Below, piece after piece: positions 1 through 4,756 of a DNA stretch of 33,853 nt; the stretch's first letter is position 1, and each line of letters opens with the position of its first letter. The position numbers were made by a program, and so were the translations under genes. The DNA comes from a virus. The notes under the pieces were generated by a model that ran no database searches, was not told where the DNA came from, and saw nothing but the letters and a program-made list of their open reading frames with translations. The stretch covers positions 1 to 33,853 of IMG/VR virus record IMGVR_UViG_3300030328_000116, one strand, 5' to 3'.

Positions 1-373
1 GTAGTTTTTTAACATCTTCTGGACGATCAAGAGCAAGGAAGATTACCTCAAGGTCTATGTCACCTTTCTTTATGTGATGTGTATAAGGCACAGACCAAGT
101 AAACTTACCCCATTCATTTTCTGGAAACCAATCAAGCCAAGTCTTAATAGTAGTTGTTCTAAGCTGTGGGTTTGTATTTCTTATTATTGCCCACCGACTC
201 TTCCTAACACCATCAGGACTTTTCTCTTGAGCAAGCGATCTTCTAAATACTTCGATGCAGCAGCCGACAGACTTGCCAGATCCTACTGGTCCTCTTATGC
301 CGCGAAAGAAAGTGTTGTCTTTCATAAACTTCTTTAAGACTTCACCATCAGGTTTGTATTTAAAGTTTATCAA
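1..373 (-). CDS. terL: Terminase large subunit, N-terminal ATPase part (gene continues at 33776)
   Basis: This is the N-terminal quarter of the DNA-packaging motor, which cuts concatemeric DNA and pumps it through the portal using ATP. Reading leftward from a TTG at 373-371 gives MINFKYKPDG and then a Walker A loop GPVGSGKS at residues 28-35. The frame stays open to base 1 and continues at 33776 on the circular map, giving 509 residues in total, usual for this family. TTG is chosen because it overlaps the TGA of the upstream gene (TTGA), leaves no gap, and places the conserved NFKYKPDGE opening at the start. An alternative is the ATG 48 nt further in, which would still keep the Walker A loop. 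Identity is very secure; the start is less so. Confidence 0.93.
   Translation of the reverse strand, partial: MINFKYKPDGEVLKKFMKDNTFFRGIRGPVGSGKSVGCCIEVFRRSLAQEKSPDGVRKSRWAIIRNTNPQLRTTTIKTWLDWFPENEWGKFTWSVPYTHHIKKGDIDLEVIFLALDRPEDVKKL
2..78. repeat. 77-bp direct terminal overlap, left copy
   Basis: Bases 2-78 equal bases 33777-33853 exactly. Because the repeat lies inside terL and joins its two parts in frame, it marks assembly closure of a circular map, not a functional terminal repeat. A 77-base overlap equals a common assembly k-mer size. Confidence 0.93.
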
Positions 374-561
374 CGCAATCCCTTATCTACGCCAAACCTA
401 ATCATTTTCTCTATAGTTTCTGGCGCAATACTTTCTATCAACCTATCGCATTGCTCATCGGTTGCTAATCCTTTTGCATCGACATGTGCCAGATGGACTT
501 TACGAACTATGCCTCTAAGCAAAGCCAGATCCTGTTGAGATATAGTACTTATAAAACTCAT
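370..561 (-). CDS. Hypothetical protein, 63 aa
   Basis: I do not recognise this small protein. It is mostly helical in character, with acidic and basic residues alternating and one cysteine, and it has no membrane segment or signal peptide. Its ATG overlaps the stop of the upstream nuclease-like gene (ATGA at 558-561) and its own TGA overlaps the TTG of terL, so it is translationally coupled on both sides. That tight packing is the main evidence that it is real. Its place directly before terL suggests a packaging-accessory role, but this is inference only. Confidence 0.72.
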   Translation of the reverse strand: MSFISTISQQDLALLRGIVRKVHLAHVDAKGLATDEQCDRLIESIAPETIEKMIRFGVDKGLR

Positions 562-977
562 TTGAATATCGTAAACTTCTCTATTGGTATTTCTGCTACG
601 GCCTCAATATCCGCAGGATCTCCCCTATCTGTTCTGCCGCCTATTGTTATTTTATACATCTCAGTTAGGGATACCCACCCGATACAATCTTTCCATCCGA
701 CTAAGAATATACACGGTAAGCCAGTGGCAAGACGCATAGAAAAGGCAGCTTGCACTTTGTTAGCTGATACAAAGCATGTCGGGTAAGTACCTCTTGTGTG
801 TGTCCTTGTTCTGATTTCTACAAAAGCTTTTACGTCCTTTCCCTTTATTATCAGGTAATCAAACTGATTGTACTTATCTTGCTTACGCATAGCGCAACCC
901 CACTTACGCGCTGCATATCTAGCAATGTTCTCTTCTCTACTTAGGTCAGCCTCAGTCTCATATGTGGGTCTAACCAT
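558..977 (-). CDS. PD-(D/E)XK-like nuclease, putative
   Basis: The 139-residue protein has the layout of a small restriction-endonuclease-fold enzyme: acidic residues in the first helix (Glu15/Glu16), then FDYLI with Asp40, then FVEIRTR with Glu54-x-Arg56 in the position of the catalytic E-x-K/R. A helix with Ser71 and Lys74 follows. Such folds serve as resolvases, nicking enzymes or restriction-like nucleases. Here the gene sits in the late block two genes upstream of terL, so trimming branched DNA before packaging is a reasonable guess. It differs from the resolvase-like protein at 5582-5935. Start at 977 overlaps the previous stop (TAATG). The fold is inferred from motif spacing only; the substrate is unknown. 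Confidence 0.6.
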   Translation of the reverse strand: MVRPTYETEADLSREENIARYAARKWGCAMRKQDKYNQFDYLIIKGKDVKAFVEIRTRTHTRGTYPTCFVSANKVQAAFSMRLATGLPCIFLVGWKDCIGWVSLTEMYKITIGGRTDRGDPADIEAVAEIPIEKFTIFK

Positions 978-1210
978 TACTTTTTCTTAGAAGTCCTTTT
1001 GGGCTTGGGTTTCTCATACGCCTCGTTTATATCAATCGTGGAGGGGTCATCACCTTTGAGTCTGCCATTAGAGCTTCTGGCTCTCGTTGGTTCTGGCCCT
1101 TCCACGAGTCGACGTGACTCAGGGGTTCTTGTCTTACCAGTATAAGATGTTCCTGCTAGAACGTGAGTTTCGCCTTCATACAATTCACCACTCGTTAAAT
1201 ATAAAGCCAT
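977..1210 (-). CDS. Hypothetical basic protein, 77 aa
   Basis: I do not recognise this protein. It begins MALYLTSGELYEGETHVLAG, is rich in Gly, Thr, Arg and Ser in the middle, and ends in a strongly basic tail (KPKPKRTSKKK). The composition suggests a largely unstructured, possibly nucleic-acid- or virion-associated protein. It is joined to both neighbours by TAATG overlaps (977-979 and 1210-1212), which supports it as a real member of the late transcription unit. No enzymatic motif, membrane segment or zinc site is visible. Confidence 0.7.
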   Translation of the reverse strand: MALYLTSGELYEGETHVLAGTSYTGKTRTPESRRLVEGPEPTRARSSNGRLKGDDPSTIDINEAYEKPKPKRTSKKK

Positions 1211-1332
1211 TACTTCGAACTTCCTTTCATAAGACTTTTGCTTTTAGGTTTCTTAGTTTCTTCCTGCGCTTTCTTAGCCGCAGCTATTCCCTTCTTAGTG
1301 TAGGGAAACTTCTTTCCATTAACATTAGGCAT
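1210..1332 (-). CDS. Small lysine-rich protein, 40 aa
   Basis: This short gene starts at ATG 1332 with a clear ribosome binding site (AAGGAGATATAGAA before the ATG) and ends at a TAA overlapping the next start. The product opens MPNVNGKKFPYTKKGIAAAK and is almost entirely Lys, Ala, Gly and Ser afterwards. Tiny proteins with a similar MPxVxGKKFPYT opening recur, from memory, beside terminase genes in marine phage genomes; their function is not known to me. The strong basic character would suit DNA binding during packaging, but nothing in the sequence proves that. Confidence 0.75.
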   Translation of the reverse strand: MPNVNGKKFPYTKKGIAAAKKAQEETKKPKSKSLMKGSSK

Positions 1333-1369
1333 TTCTATATCTCCTTACCTTGTTAGCAGTCTTCTTCGA

Positions 1370-1507
1370 TTAAGCCACAAACTGTTTACCCTTTGCCTTA
1401 CCCTCTCGTTTGGCTCTGGTTGTAACGCAATACTCAGAATCACTAAGAGCAGCGATAGCTTTAAAAGAAAGGTCACGTTACAAGTCTTTCATCCCTTTAG
1501 CTTTCAT
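1370..1507 (-). pseudogene. Small gene interrupted by an in-frame TAA
   Basis: The ATG at 1507 overlaps the stop of the upstream gene (ATGA), as for most genes here. The reading frame gives MKAKGMKDL, then a TAA at 1480-1478, and then continues in the same frame for 35 codons (RDLSFKAIAALSDSEYCVTT and a basic tail ending KGKQFVA) to a TAA at 1372-1370. The second part has the lysine/alanine-rich composition of neighbouring small proteins but no in-frame start codon of its own. It may be a nonsense-mutated gene, a read-through product, a sequencing or variant error, or only a 9-codon leader followed by non-coding sequence. The stop is followed by C (TAAC). Confidence 0.45.
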
Positions 1508-1779
1508 GGAAACATTCCTTCATCTGGATCAGGCAAATCCATTATCCTGTCATTCAAAAAACCCCACCTCTTTAAAAGCTTCTCTTTCTCAGGGGTCATA
1601 TCACTCGGCCCACTTATCTCAGCGTTGCCAGTAACAAAGTCAAAAAGCTTTTTGAAGAAACTATCAGGTTTTATTTCTGGGTCAATCTTCTTTTCAATCT
1701 CACGCATCTCATTAATGTACTTATCTCTTAATTTAAGTTGCACACTACGGTTCACTAAACTCTGACTCTTCTTTTTCAC
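1504..1779 (-). CDS. Hypothetical charged helical protein, 91 aa
   Basis: I do not recognise this protein. It is highly charged, with an amphipathic helical N-terminal half (KLRDKYINEMREIEKKID), a short hydrophobic stretch around FFKKLFDFVTG, and a Pro/Asp-rich C-terminus. It contains no zinc site, catalytic motif or signal peptide. It starts at ATG 1779, after a 117-nt gap with two hairpins that separates it from the small terminase. Its stop overlaps the following start (ATGA). Coupling and position suggest an accessory late gene. Confidence 0.68.
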   Translation of the reverse strand: MKKKSQSLVNRSVQLKLRDKYINEMREIEKKIDPEIKPDSFFKKLFDFVTGNAEISGPSDMTPEKEKLLKRWGFLNDRIMDLPDPDEGMFP

Positions 1780-1796
1780 ATCGGACCTCTCTAACT

Positions 1797-1876
1797 AAAA
1801 AATATTTTTCAAGGTTGTTGTAAACCTTTTTGAAGAAAAATGCTAGTGAGGGACTACTGACACGTAACAACTAGCA
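1797..1876 (-). terminator. Two hairpins between terS and the next late gene, possible attenuator
   Basis: The gap 1780-1896 holds two inverted repeats read on the minus strand. The first pairs 1870-1876 with 1841-1847 (TGCTAGT/ACTAGCA, 22-nt loop) and is followed by TTTTTCTT. The second pairs 1823-1828 with 1811-1816 (AAGGTT/AACCTT) and is followed after a short A-rich stretch by six Ts at 1802-1797. Neither is a textbook terminator, because of the long loop in one and the displaced T-run in the other. They could reduce transcription from terS into the downstream genes. Confidence 0.4.
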
Positions 1877-1896
1877 AGTTTTGACCCCCACCCCCT

Positions 1897-2274
1897 CTAT
1901 GACAGATCAATGGACACTTTAATATCTCCTGCAACTTGTACCTGAGAACGATCTATCGGTTTATATCCTGCACGATCAAGTAAATCCTTCGCAGCCTCAA
2001 GCTGTACGTATTCGCTCTTAGCTCCCGTCACCAGTCTGCGTAACTGTCCTGCGGCTACTGTAGCACTGAGTCCAAACTCCTCTCCCATCCTTTGCATCAT
2101 ATAGTGCTGCACATGAGGGAGCTTTAACGCCTTGGACGCAGTGACTCTTCCGCTTTCGCCACTCGCATACCCAGCTTGCGTGGCTGCTTCTGTAATACTA
2201 CACCCACTTGCTACGATGGTGTCTACTAAAGCAGTCTGTTTATCAGTCAGCTTTCTCTCAGTGAATTGACTCAT
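1897..2274 (-). CDS. terS: Terminase small subunit
   Basis: The 125-residue product has the layout of small terminase subunits. An N-terminal helix-turn-helix region (residues about 8-55: KLTDKQTALVDTIVASG, then SITEAATQAGYA, then KALKLPHVQHYMMQ) is followed by a helical oligomerisation segment and a short C-terminal tail. The small subunit recognises packaging sites on concatemeric DNA and hands them to the large subunit. The pattern of a TEAA-x-x-AGYA recognition helix and a KALK-x-PxVxxY helix is typical of terminase_2-type proteins. It is the first gene of the leftward late block, next to the control region. Start ATG 2274 has an upstream AAAGGATG. Length is usual. Confidence 0.8.
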   Translation of the reverse strand: MSQFTERKLTDKQTALVDTIVASGCSITEAATQAGYASGESGRVTASKALKLPHVQHYMMQRMGEEFGLSATVAAGQLRRLVTGAKSEYVQLEAAKDLLDRAGYKPIDRSQVQVAGDIKVSIDLS

Positions 2275-2292
2275 TCAACATCCTTTCTATGT

Positions 2293-2322
2293 TCTGTAAG
2301 CTTTACATTGAGCCTAAGTCAA
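2293..2322 (-). promoter_or_regulatory. Possible late promoter upstream of terS
   Basis: Reading leftward, TTGACT (2322-2317) matches five of six bases of a sigma70 -35 box. The best -10 candidates at 17-18 bases are TTACAG or TACAGA (2299-2293), which are weak. A weak -10 would suit a late promoter needing an activator, but no dedicated activator or phage RNA polymerase was recognised. The TTGACT lies within the CTNAGTCAAG repeat that recurs twice near the early promoter. Confidence 0.3.
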
Positions 2323-2401
2323 GCAAGCGTTACATCTACTATATCGAGGCAAGCATCAAAACAATCATCTAGTGTGAATTATCCATTGCTACCATCGCTT
2401 G

Positions 2402-2424
2402 CCCCCCTCTCCCTCTCTCCCCCC
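2402..2424 (+). repeat. Polypyrimidine near-mirror repeat (H-DNA / G-quadruplex candidate)
   Basis: Twenty-three consecutive pyrimidines: six Cs at each end, with a C/T stretch between that is almost mirror-symmetric. Homopyrimidine mirror repeats can fold into intramolecular triplex DNA, and the complementary strand, with G6, G3 and G6 runs, could form a G-quadruplex. It lies between terS and the hairpin cluster, in the likely 5' leader of the late transcript. No function is proven. Confidence 0.6.
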
Positions 2425-2461
2425 ATTGATGCCAGTTTTGTTGAGAGCTTGTCAATATCTT

Positions 2462-2492
2462 ACGTGGCGTCACTACCAAAGTGACGTAGCGT
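2462..2492. other. Hairpin 1 of the control region
   Basis: A 12-base arm on each side of the loop TACCAAA. The inner six pairs (CGTCAC/GTGACG) are perfect, and the outer part contains mismatches and G-T wobbles. The sequence TGACGTA in the right arm recurs in the three-way junction at 2830-2836, so the two structures share a motif. Confidence 0.55.
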
Positions 2493-2493
2493 T

Positions 2494-2721
2494 CTATGGG
2501 TTGACAGGTATGGGACAATTCAAGGTGCGTACCGCCATAGCGGTATCGCAGAACATTGAAGATGTTCTTCCGTTGCACCCTTCATCTACCATATGTTTGT
2601 GCTCTGGGCAGTAAGCCCTCCATTCTAGCTGAGAAAAGCACGGAGCACAGACTTTGTTCCAAAGCTCTTTTGCTCTTAGCTTTTCGTAGCCTGAATGGAG
2701 CCTGATGCTTACCGCCCTCAC
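2494..2721 (-). CDS. Doubtful Cys-rich ORF inside the structured region
   Basis: A GTG-started frame on the minus strand encodes 75 residues with KVCAPCF, YCPEHKHM and further Cys residues. The spacing could suggest a small zinc-binding protein. Against it, most of the frame lies inside the 137-nt inverted repeat and two smaller hairpins, which explain the sequence without coding. No strong ribosome binding site precedes the GTG, and the frame is not coupled to terS. I regard it as more likely fortuitous, but it deserves a homology search because a real gene here would change the reading of the region. Confidence 0.25.
   Translation of the reverse strand: MRAVSIRLHSGYEKLRAKELWNKVCAPCFSQLEWRAYCPEHKHMVDEGCNGRTSSMFCDTAMAVRTLNCPIPVNP
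2527..2568. other. Hairpins 2 and 3 of the control region, back to back
   Basis: Two hairpins abut exactly. The first pairs GCGTACCGC (2527-2535) with GCGGTATCGC (2540-2549) around the loop CATA, with one bulged A. The second pairs AGAACAT (2550-2556) with ATGTTCT (2562-2568) around the loop TGAAG. There is no T-run after either on the plus strand, so they do not look like terminators. Confidence 0.6.
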
Positions 2722-2729
2722 ACAAACAT
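2593..2729. ncRNA. Candidate structured RNA: 137-nt rod-like imperfect inverted repeat
   Basis: The ends pair over a long imperfect stem: 2593-2601 with 2721-2729 (9 bp), 2606-2609 with 2714-2717, 2611-2616 with 2707-2712 (GTAAGC/GCTTAC), 2618-2625 with 2693-2700 (CTCCATTC/GAATGGAG), 2628-2630 with 2688-2690 and 2633-2639 with 2679-2685 (GAAAAGC/GCTTTTC). Inside is a further hairpin (2643-2646 with 2664-2667 and 2653-2656 with 2660-2663). About 37 pairs in the outer rod, with small internal loops, cannot be chance. It could be a non-coding RNA, a leader structure on either strand, or a single-strand initiation site in DNA. I cannot match it to a known RNA family, and its transcribed strand is unknown. 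Confidence 0.55.
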
Positions 2730-2778
2730 TTATCTAATCACACACACATGACTTCCAATAGTAACTTCCAGTTGGGCT

Positions 2779-2891
2779 ATCAAATCTAGACTGAGTCAAG
2801 CAGAACAGTTACGCAACGTCAGGCGTGGCTGACGTAACGTAACTATTCCCGACGTAGTCGGCTGCGTACTTGACTAAGCCTAGATTTTGAT
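2779..2891. other. Three-way-junction (cruciform-like) element
   Basis: An outer imperfect stem pairs 2779-2800 with 2869-2891 (about 19 of 22 positions, one bulge; core CTNAGTCAAG on both arms). It encloses two hairpins. One pairs 2808-2822 with 2829-2843 (GTTACGCAACGTCAG against CTGACGTAACGTAAC, 13 of 15) around a 6-base loop. The other pairs CCGAC (2849-2853) with GTCGG (2857-2861) around GTA. The whole lies about 75 bases upstream of the first early gene. It may be an origin structure, an operator array or part of an RNA. Confidence 0.6.
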
Positions 2892-2905
2892 TGCGAGATT
2901 AATCC

Positions 2906-2922
2906 TATACTTACAGAAGTAT
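2906..2922 (+). promoter_or_regulatory. Palindrome with -10-like box ahead of the first early gene
   Basis: ATACTT-acag-AAGTAT (2907-2922) is a perfect 6-4-6 palindrome that overlaps a -10-like TATACT (2906-2911). The matching -35 is weak (GATTTT at 17 bases). The same 6-4-6 architecture is seen at the next two early promoters, so this is probably an operator at the first early promoter. Confidence 0.4.
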
Positions 2923-2965
2923 GTGTGAGTATCAGATATATAGATAATTCAAAAAGGAGATACTA

Positions 2966-3475
2966 ATGTCTATAGTAAAATTAATCGAAGCAATTACACT
3001 TGAAGCAGAAGTTTACAATACTTACGAGGACAAGTGGGAGCAGAGAGATCAACTATCTTTCGCAAGAAAGATAATAGCTGAAGCGATGATGGACAAACTA
3101 TACTGGCTAACCAAAGGCAAGAAAGGTTCAGAGAACTACGTTGAGATGAAGAAAAGAGATGTCGCTTCAGCGCAGTCGGCCTATCGGGGCGACGAGTTGA
3201 GCACTCTAGAGCTACGTGGTGCGACAGCTAACTGCAAGGCAGCTTCCGACAAGCACGACATGTTGATGCAAATGATGTCGGACTTACAGCAGATGTATCG
3301 CACCACGATGTCCGAGGATGCGGACGAGTATTTACCTTATGGGTCGCCTAAAACTGGTAACGTACCAGAACAGGCATCTGAAATACCAGAAGATATACGC
3401 CAACAACTTGAGGCGTTGGGTATGGCGACCCCTGCTAACGAAGTGATTGAAACCAAAGCTAAGAAGAAAGCGTAG
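2966..3475 (+). CDS. First early protein, 169 aa, unknown function
   Basis: I do not recognise this protein. It is mostly helical: residues about 1-110 are rich in Glu, Lys, Met and Ala (for example LIEAITLEAEVYN and MLMQMMSDLQQMYR). A Pro/Glu-rich linker follows, then a basic end (ETKAKKKA). A coiled-coil or helical-bundle fold is likely, and there is no membrane segment. A strong ribosome binding site (AAAAAGGAGA) lies before ATG 2966, and a strong intrinsic terminator follows 7 bases after the stop, so this is a monocistronic, probably highly expressed transcript. Position next to the control region suggests a role in early takeover or replication, but this is inference. Confidence 0.85.
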   Translation: MSIVKLIEAITLEAEVYNTYEDKWEQRDQLSFARKIIAEAMMDKLYWLTKGKKGSENYVEMKKRDVASAQSAYRGDELSTLELRGATANCKAASDKHDMLMQMMSDLQQMYRTTMSEDADEYLPYGSPKTGNVPEQASEIPEDIRQQLEALGMATPANEVIETKAKKKA

Positions 3476-3482
3476 ATCACAT

Positions 3483-3514
3483 GGGTTGAGGCCAAAGGCC
3501 TTGACCCTTTTTTT
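3483..3514 (+). terminator. Rho-independent terminator after the first early gene
   Basis: GGGTTGAGGCC (3483-3493) pairs fully, counting two G-U wobbles, with GGCCTTGACCC (3497-3507) around the loop AAA, and is followed by seven Ts (3508-3514). It isolates the first early gene from the next promoter. Confidence 0.92.
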
Positions 3515-3555
3515 ATGTTGCAGAGGCAGGGGCAGGGCGGCTCTTGGTGATTAGT

Positions 3556-3570
3556 CAGTAGCCGCTACTG
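3556..3570. other. Short palindrome upstream of the second early promoter
   Basis: CAGTAG-ccg-CTACTG is a perfect 6-3-6 inverted repeat about 33 bases upstream of the -35 box at 3603. It may be an accessory operator site. Nothing else is seen in the 3515-3602 interval. Confidence 0.35.
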
Positions 3571-3602
3571 CAATCTTGTTGTGAAACATGAATGAAAAAT
3601 GT

Positions 3603-3631
3603 TTGACTTACTGCAACTATGCAGTTACTAT
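3603..3631 (+). promoter_or_regulatory. Sigma70-like early promoter with operator in the spacer
   Basis: TTGACT (3603-3608) and TACTAT (3626-3631) are separated by exactly 17 bases. The spacer contains a perfect palindrome ACTGCA-acta-TGCAGT (3610-3625), placed so that a bound protein would block RNA polymerase. The promoter lies 32 bases upstream of the gene at 3663 and probably drives the small-gene cluster to 4979. Confidence 0.75.
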
Positions 3632-3662
3632 CACTTTGATACCAATAGAAAAGGAGAAGTTT

Positions 3663-3914
3663 ATGTTGGAATCAGCTACATCAAAACAACTATGGAAAAT
3701 TAATCGACTAGCTTGGGAATACGCAGAGCTTGTTGAAAATTTGCAAGACAAAGGAGAATTGGAATTGACTCGACGGATTCCGTTTCCAATCAGTAAAGTT
3801 TTTGCAATTGATATTATCAAGAGTTGGATTGAAATGAATCTTAAACTTGCTGAGTTGGTTCAGCTTGAACAAGATCACGCAAAAGAAGTGGAGCAATCAA
3901 ATGTTAATGCTTAA
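3663..3914 (+). CDS. Hypothetical early protein, 83 aa
   Basis: I do not recognise this protein. It is helical and charged (MLESATSKQLWKINRLAWEY at the start, then alternating acidic and hydrophobic residues), without membrane or zinc features. ATG 3663 is chosen because it follows AAAAGGAGAAG at the right distance and lies just downstream of the promoter at 3603-3631. The earlier in-frame ATG at 3588 precedes that promoter. It is the first gene of a cluster of six short genes with overlapping ends, a common arrangement for host-takeover or anti-defence proteins. No specific function can be assigned. Confidence 0.8.
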   Translation: MLESATSKQLWKINRLAWEYAELVENLQDKGELELTRRIPFPISKVFAIDIIKSWIEMNLKLAELVQLEQDHAKEVEQSNVNA

Positions 3915-4245
3915 TCCAGATACTGATGCACCTGCGGATCGCATTGTTGAGGCATTAGGTTTCTTGCCCTATTGGGTGAGAGATTTCTGCCATCAATCAG
4001 ATGATGAACATAAGCAATGCGATTTGGTTGAGTACATGACGGAGCAGTATGGCTTTGGCAAACTATATAAGTTTGGCTCAAAGCTAGTCGGCAAGAAACT
4101 TGTATCAGAATACGAAGAGGATGATGATCTGGATTATCTTGCTGCATACGATACGCCAGTGGGAACAGTTTACTTTTTCGAATACGCTATCGTTGCACTG
4201 CCAGTACCAGAAGAGAATGATTATTTTATTACGAGGATGGACTGA
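3901..4245 (+). CDS. Acidic hypothetical protein, 114 aa
   Basis: I do not recognise this protein. It is strongly acidic, with clusters such as SEYEEDDDLDYL, and has aromatic residues through the C-terminal half (GTVYFFEYAIVALPVPEEND). Small acidic early proteins are sometimes DNA mimics that block restriction or host DNA-binding proteins, but nothing here proves that. ATG 3901 (or ATG 3907) is chosen over an upstream TTG because it follows a GTGGAG site and overlaps the previous gene by only 14 bases. Its stop forms TGATG with the next start. Confidence 0.75.
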   Translation: MLMLNPDTDAPADRIVEALGFLPYWVRDFCHQSDDEHKQCDLVEYMTEQYGFGKLYKFGSKLVGKKLVSEYEEDDDLDYLAAYDTPVGTVYFFEYAIVALPVPEENDYFITRMD

Positions 4246-4415
4246 TGAACAAAGATCAAGAAAGAGCTTATCGTAATTTATATGATGCTGTGAATACACT
4301 CTTTGATACTTGGGATAACATTGAAGATATTTATTTATCTGACTTCATTGCAATTAGAAAAGCAAAGATAAAAGTTTGGAGAGAGTTCCATAAACAATGG
4401 GAAAAGGAAAAGTAA
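4245..4415 (+). CDS. Small hypothetical protein, 56 aa
   Basis: The frame starts at ATG 4245, overlapping the previous stop (TGATG), and ends at TAA 4415. The product (MNKDQERAYRNLYDAVNTLF at the start) is helical, Trp- and Lys-rich at the end, and has no recognised domain. Coupling to the upstream gene and the next ATG two bases after the stop support it. Function unknown. Confidence 0.7.
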   Translation: MNKDQERAYRNLYDAVNTLFDTWDNIEDIYLSDFIAIRKAKIKVWREFHKQWEKEK

Positions 4416-4416
4416 A

Positions 4417-4557
4417 ATGAATAAATTAGAAAAGCTTTTGAAAGAAAAGTGCTTAAAAGAAATAGGCAACACAAAAGAAAATAAACAATGGCTTGATGAT
4501 AAGCTTATTGTTGTAATGCCAACCAAACAGGAGAAAACAAATGGCGCGTTGGACTAG
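4417..4557 (+). CDS. Small lysine-rich hypothetical protein, 46 aa
   Basis: The frame runs from ATG 4417 to TAG 4557 (MNKLEKLLKEKCLKEIGNTK at the start) and overlaps the next gene by 17 bases. It is very rich in Lys, Glu and Leu and probably forms a single amphipathic helix. The start lies one base after the previous stop and is preceded by an AAAAGGAAAAG site. Function unknown; as a very short frame it is less certain than its neighbours. Confidence 0.6.
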   Translation: MNKLEKLLKEKCLKEIGNTKENKQWLDDKLIVVMPTKQEKTNGALD

Positions 4558-4756
4558 ACAAGACTTTGAATTTATTGCTGATGAAATAGCGCCAATGATG
4601 CATTGGCCTACTCACATTGAAGAGCTTGCTGATAAACTGCAAGCACTCAATCCTGATTTTGATAGAGATAAGTTTATACCTCGAGCAACAAATGCTTGGG
4701 AAGAAAACTATCAAGAAAATAGAACGGAGCAAATCAATGACAAAATCCCATATTGA
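4541..4756 (+). CDS. Hypothetical protein, 71 aa
   Basis: I do not recognise this protein. It begins MARWTRQDFEFIADEIAPMM and contains conserved-looking aromatic, acidic and basic residues; two short helices are likely. The ATG follows CAGGAGAAAACAA, a good ribosome binding site. The C-terminus overlaps the next gene by 20 bases. Compact early-protein style; function unknown. Confidence 0.78.
   Translation: MARWTRQDFEFIADEIAPMMHWPTHIEELADKLQALNPDFDRDKFIPRATNAWEENYQENRTEQINDKIPY

Larger units (their letters stand above)
2275..2965. promoter_or_regulatory. Divergent control region, candidate replication origin / structured RNA locus
   Basis: About 690 bases without a convincing gene separate the leftward late block from the rightward early block. 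Elsewhere the genome rarely leaves more than 150 bases uncoded. The interval contains, in order, a weak leftward promoter candidate, a polypyrimidine tract (2402-2424), three small hairpins (2462-2568), a 137-nt imperfect inverted repeat (2593-2729), a three-way-junction element (2779-2891) and a promoter-proximal palindrome (2907-2922). The decamer CTNAGTCAAG, whose complement contains the -35-like TTGACT, occurs at 2314-2323 and 2791-2800 and, inverted, at 2869-2878. No replication protein genes are recognised, so a host-recruiting origin here is plausible; this is inference. Confidence 0.75.

Noticed and set aside
2-78. Genuine direct terminal repeat of a linear T7-like genome
   Set aside because: The repeat is inside terL and joins its halves in frame, and its 77-base length equals a usual assembler k-mer, so circular closure is the better explanation.
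74-786. Two plus-strand open frames near the left end
   Set aside because: They lie opposite terL and the nuclease-like and small coupled genes, whose motifs and overlaps are convincing.
2266-2614. Two plus-strand open frames in the control region
   Set aside because: They have low-complexity Ser/Pro/Leu composition driven by the polypyrimidine tract, no ribosome binding sites and no coupling to other genes.
3588-3662. Upstream ATG 3588 for the gene at 3663
   Set aside because: It precedes the promoter at 3603-3631 and would translate through it; ATG 3663 has a strong ribosome binding site.
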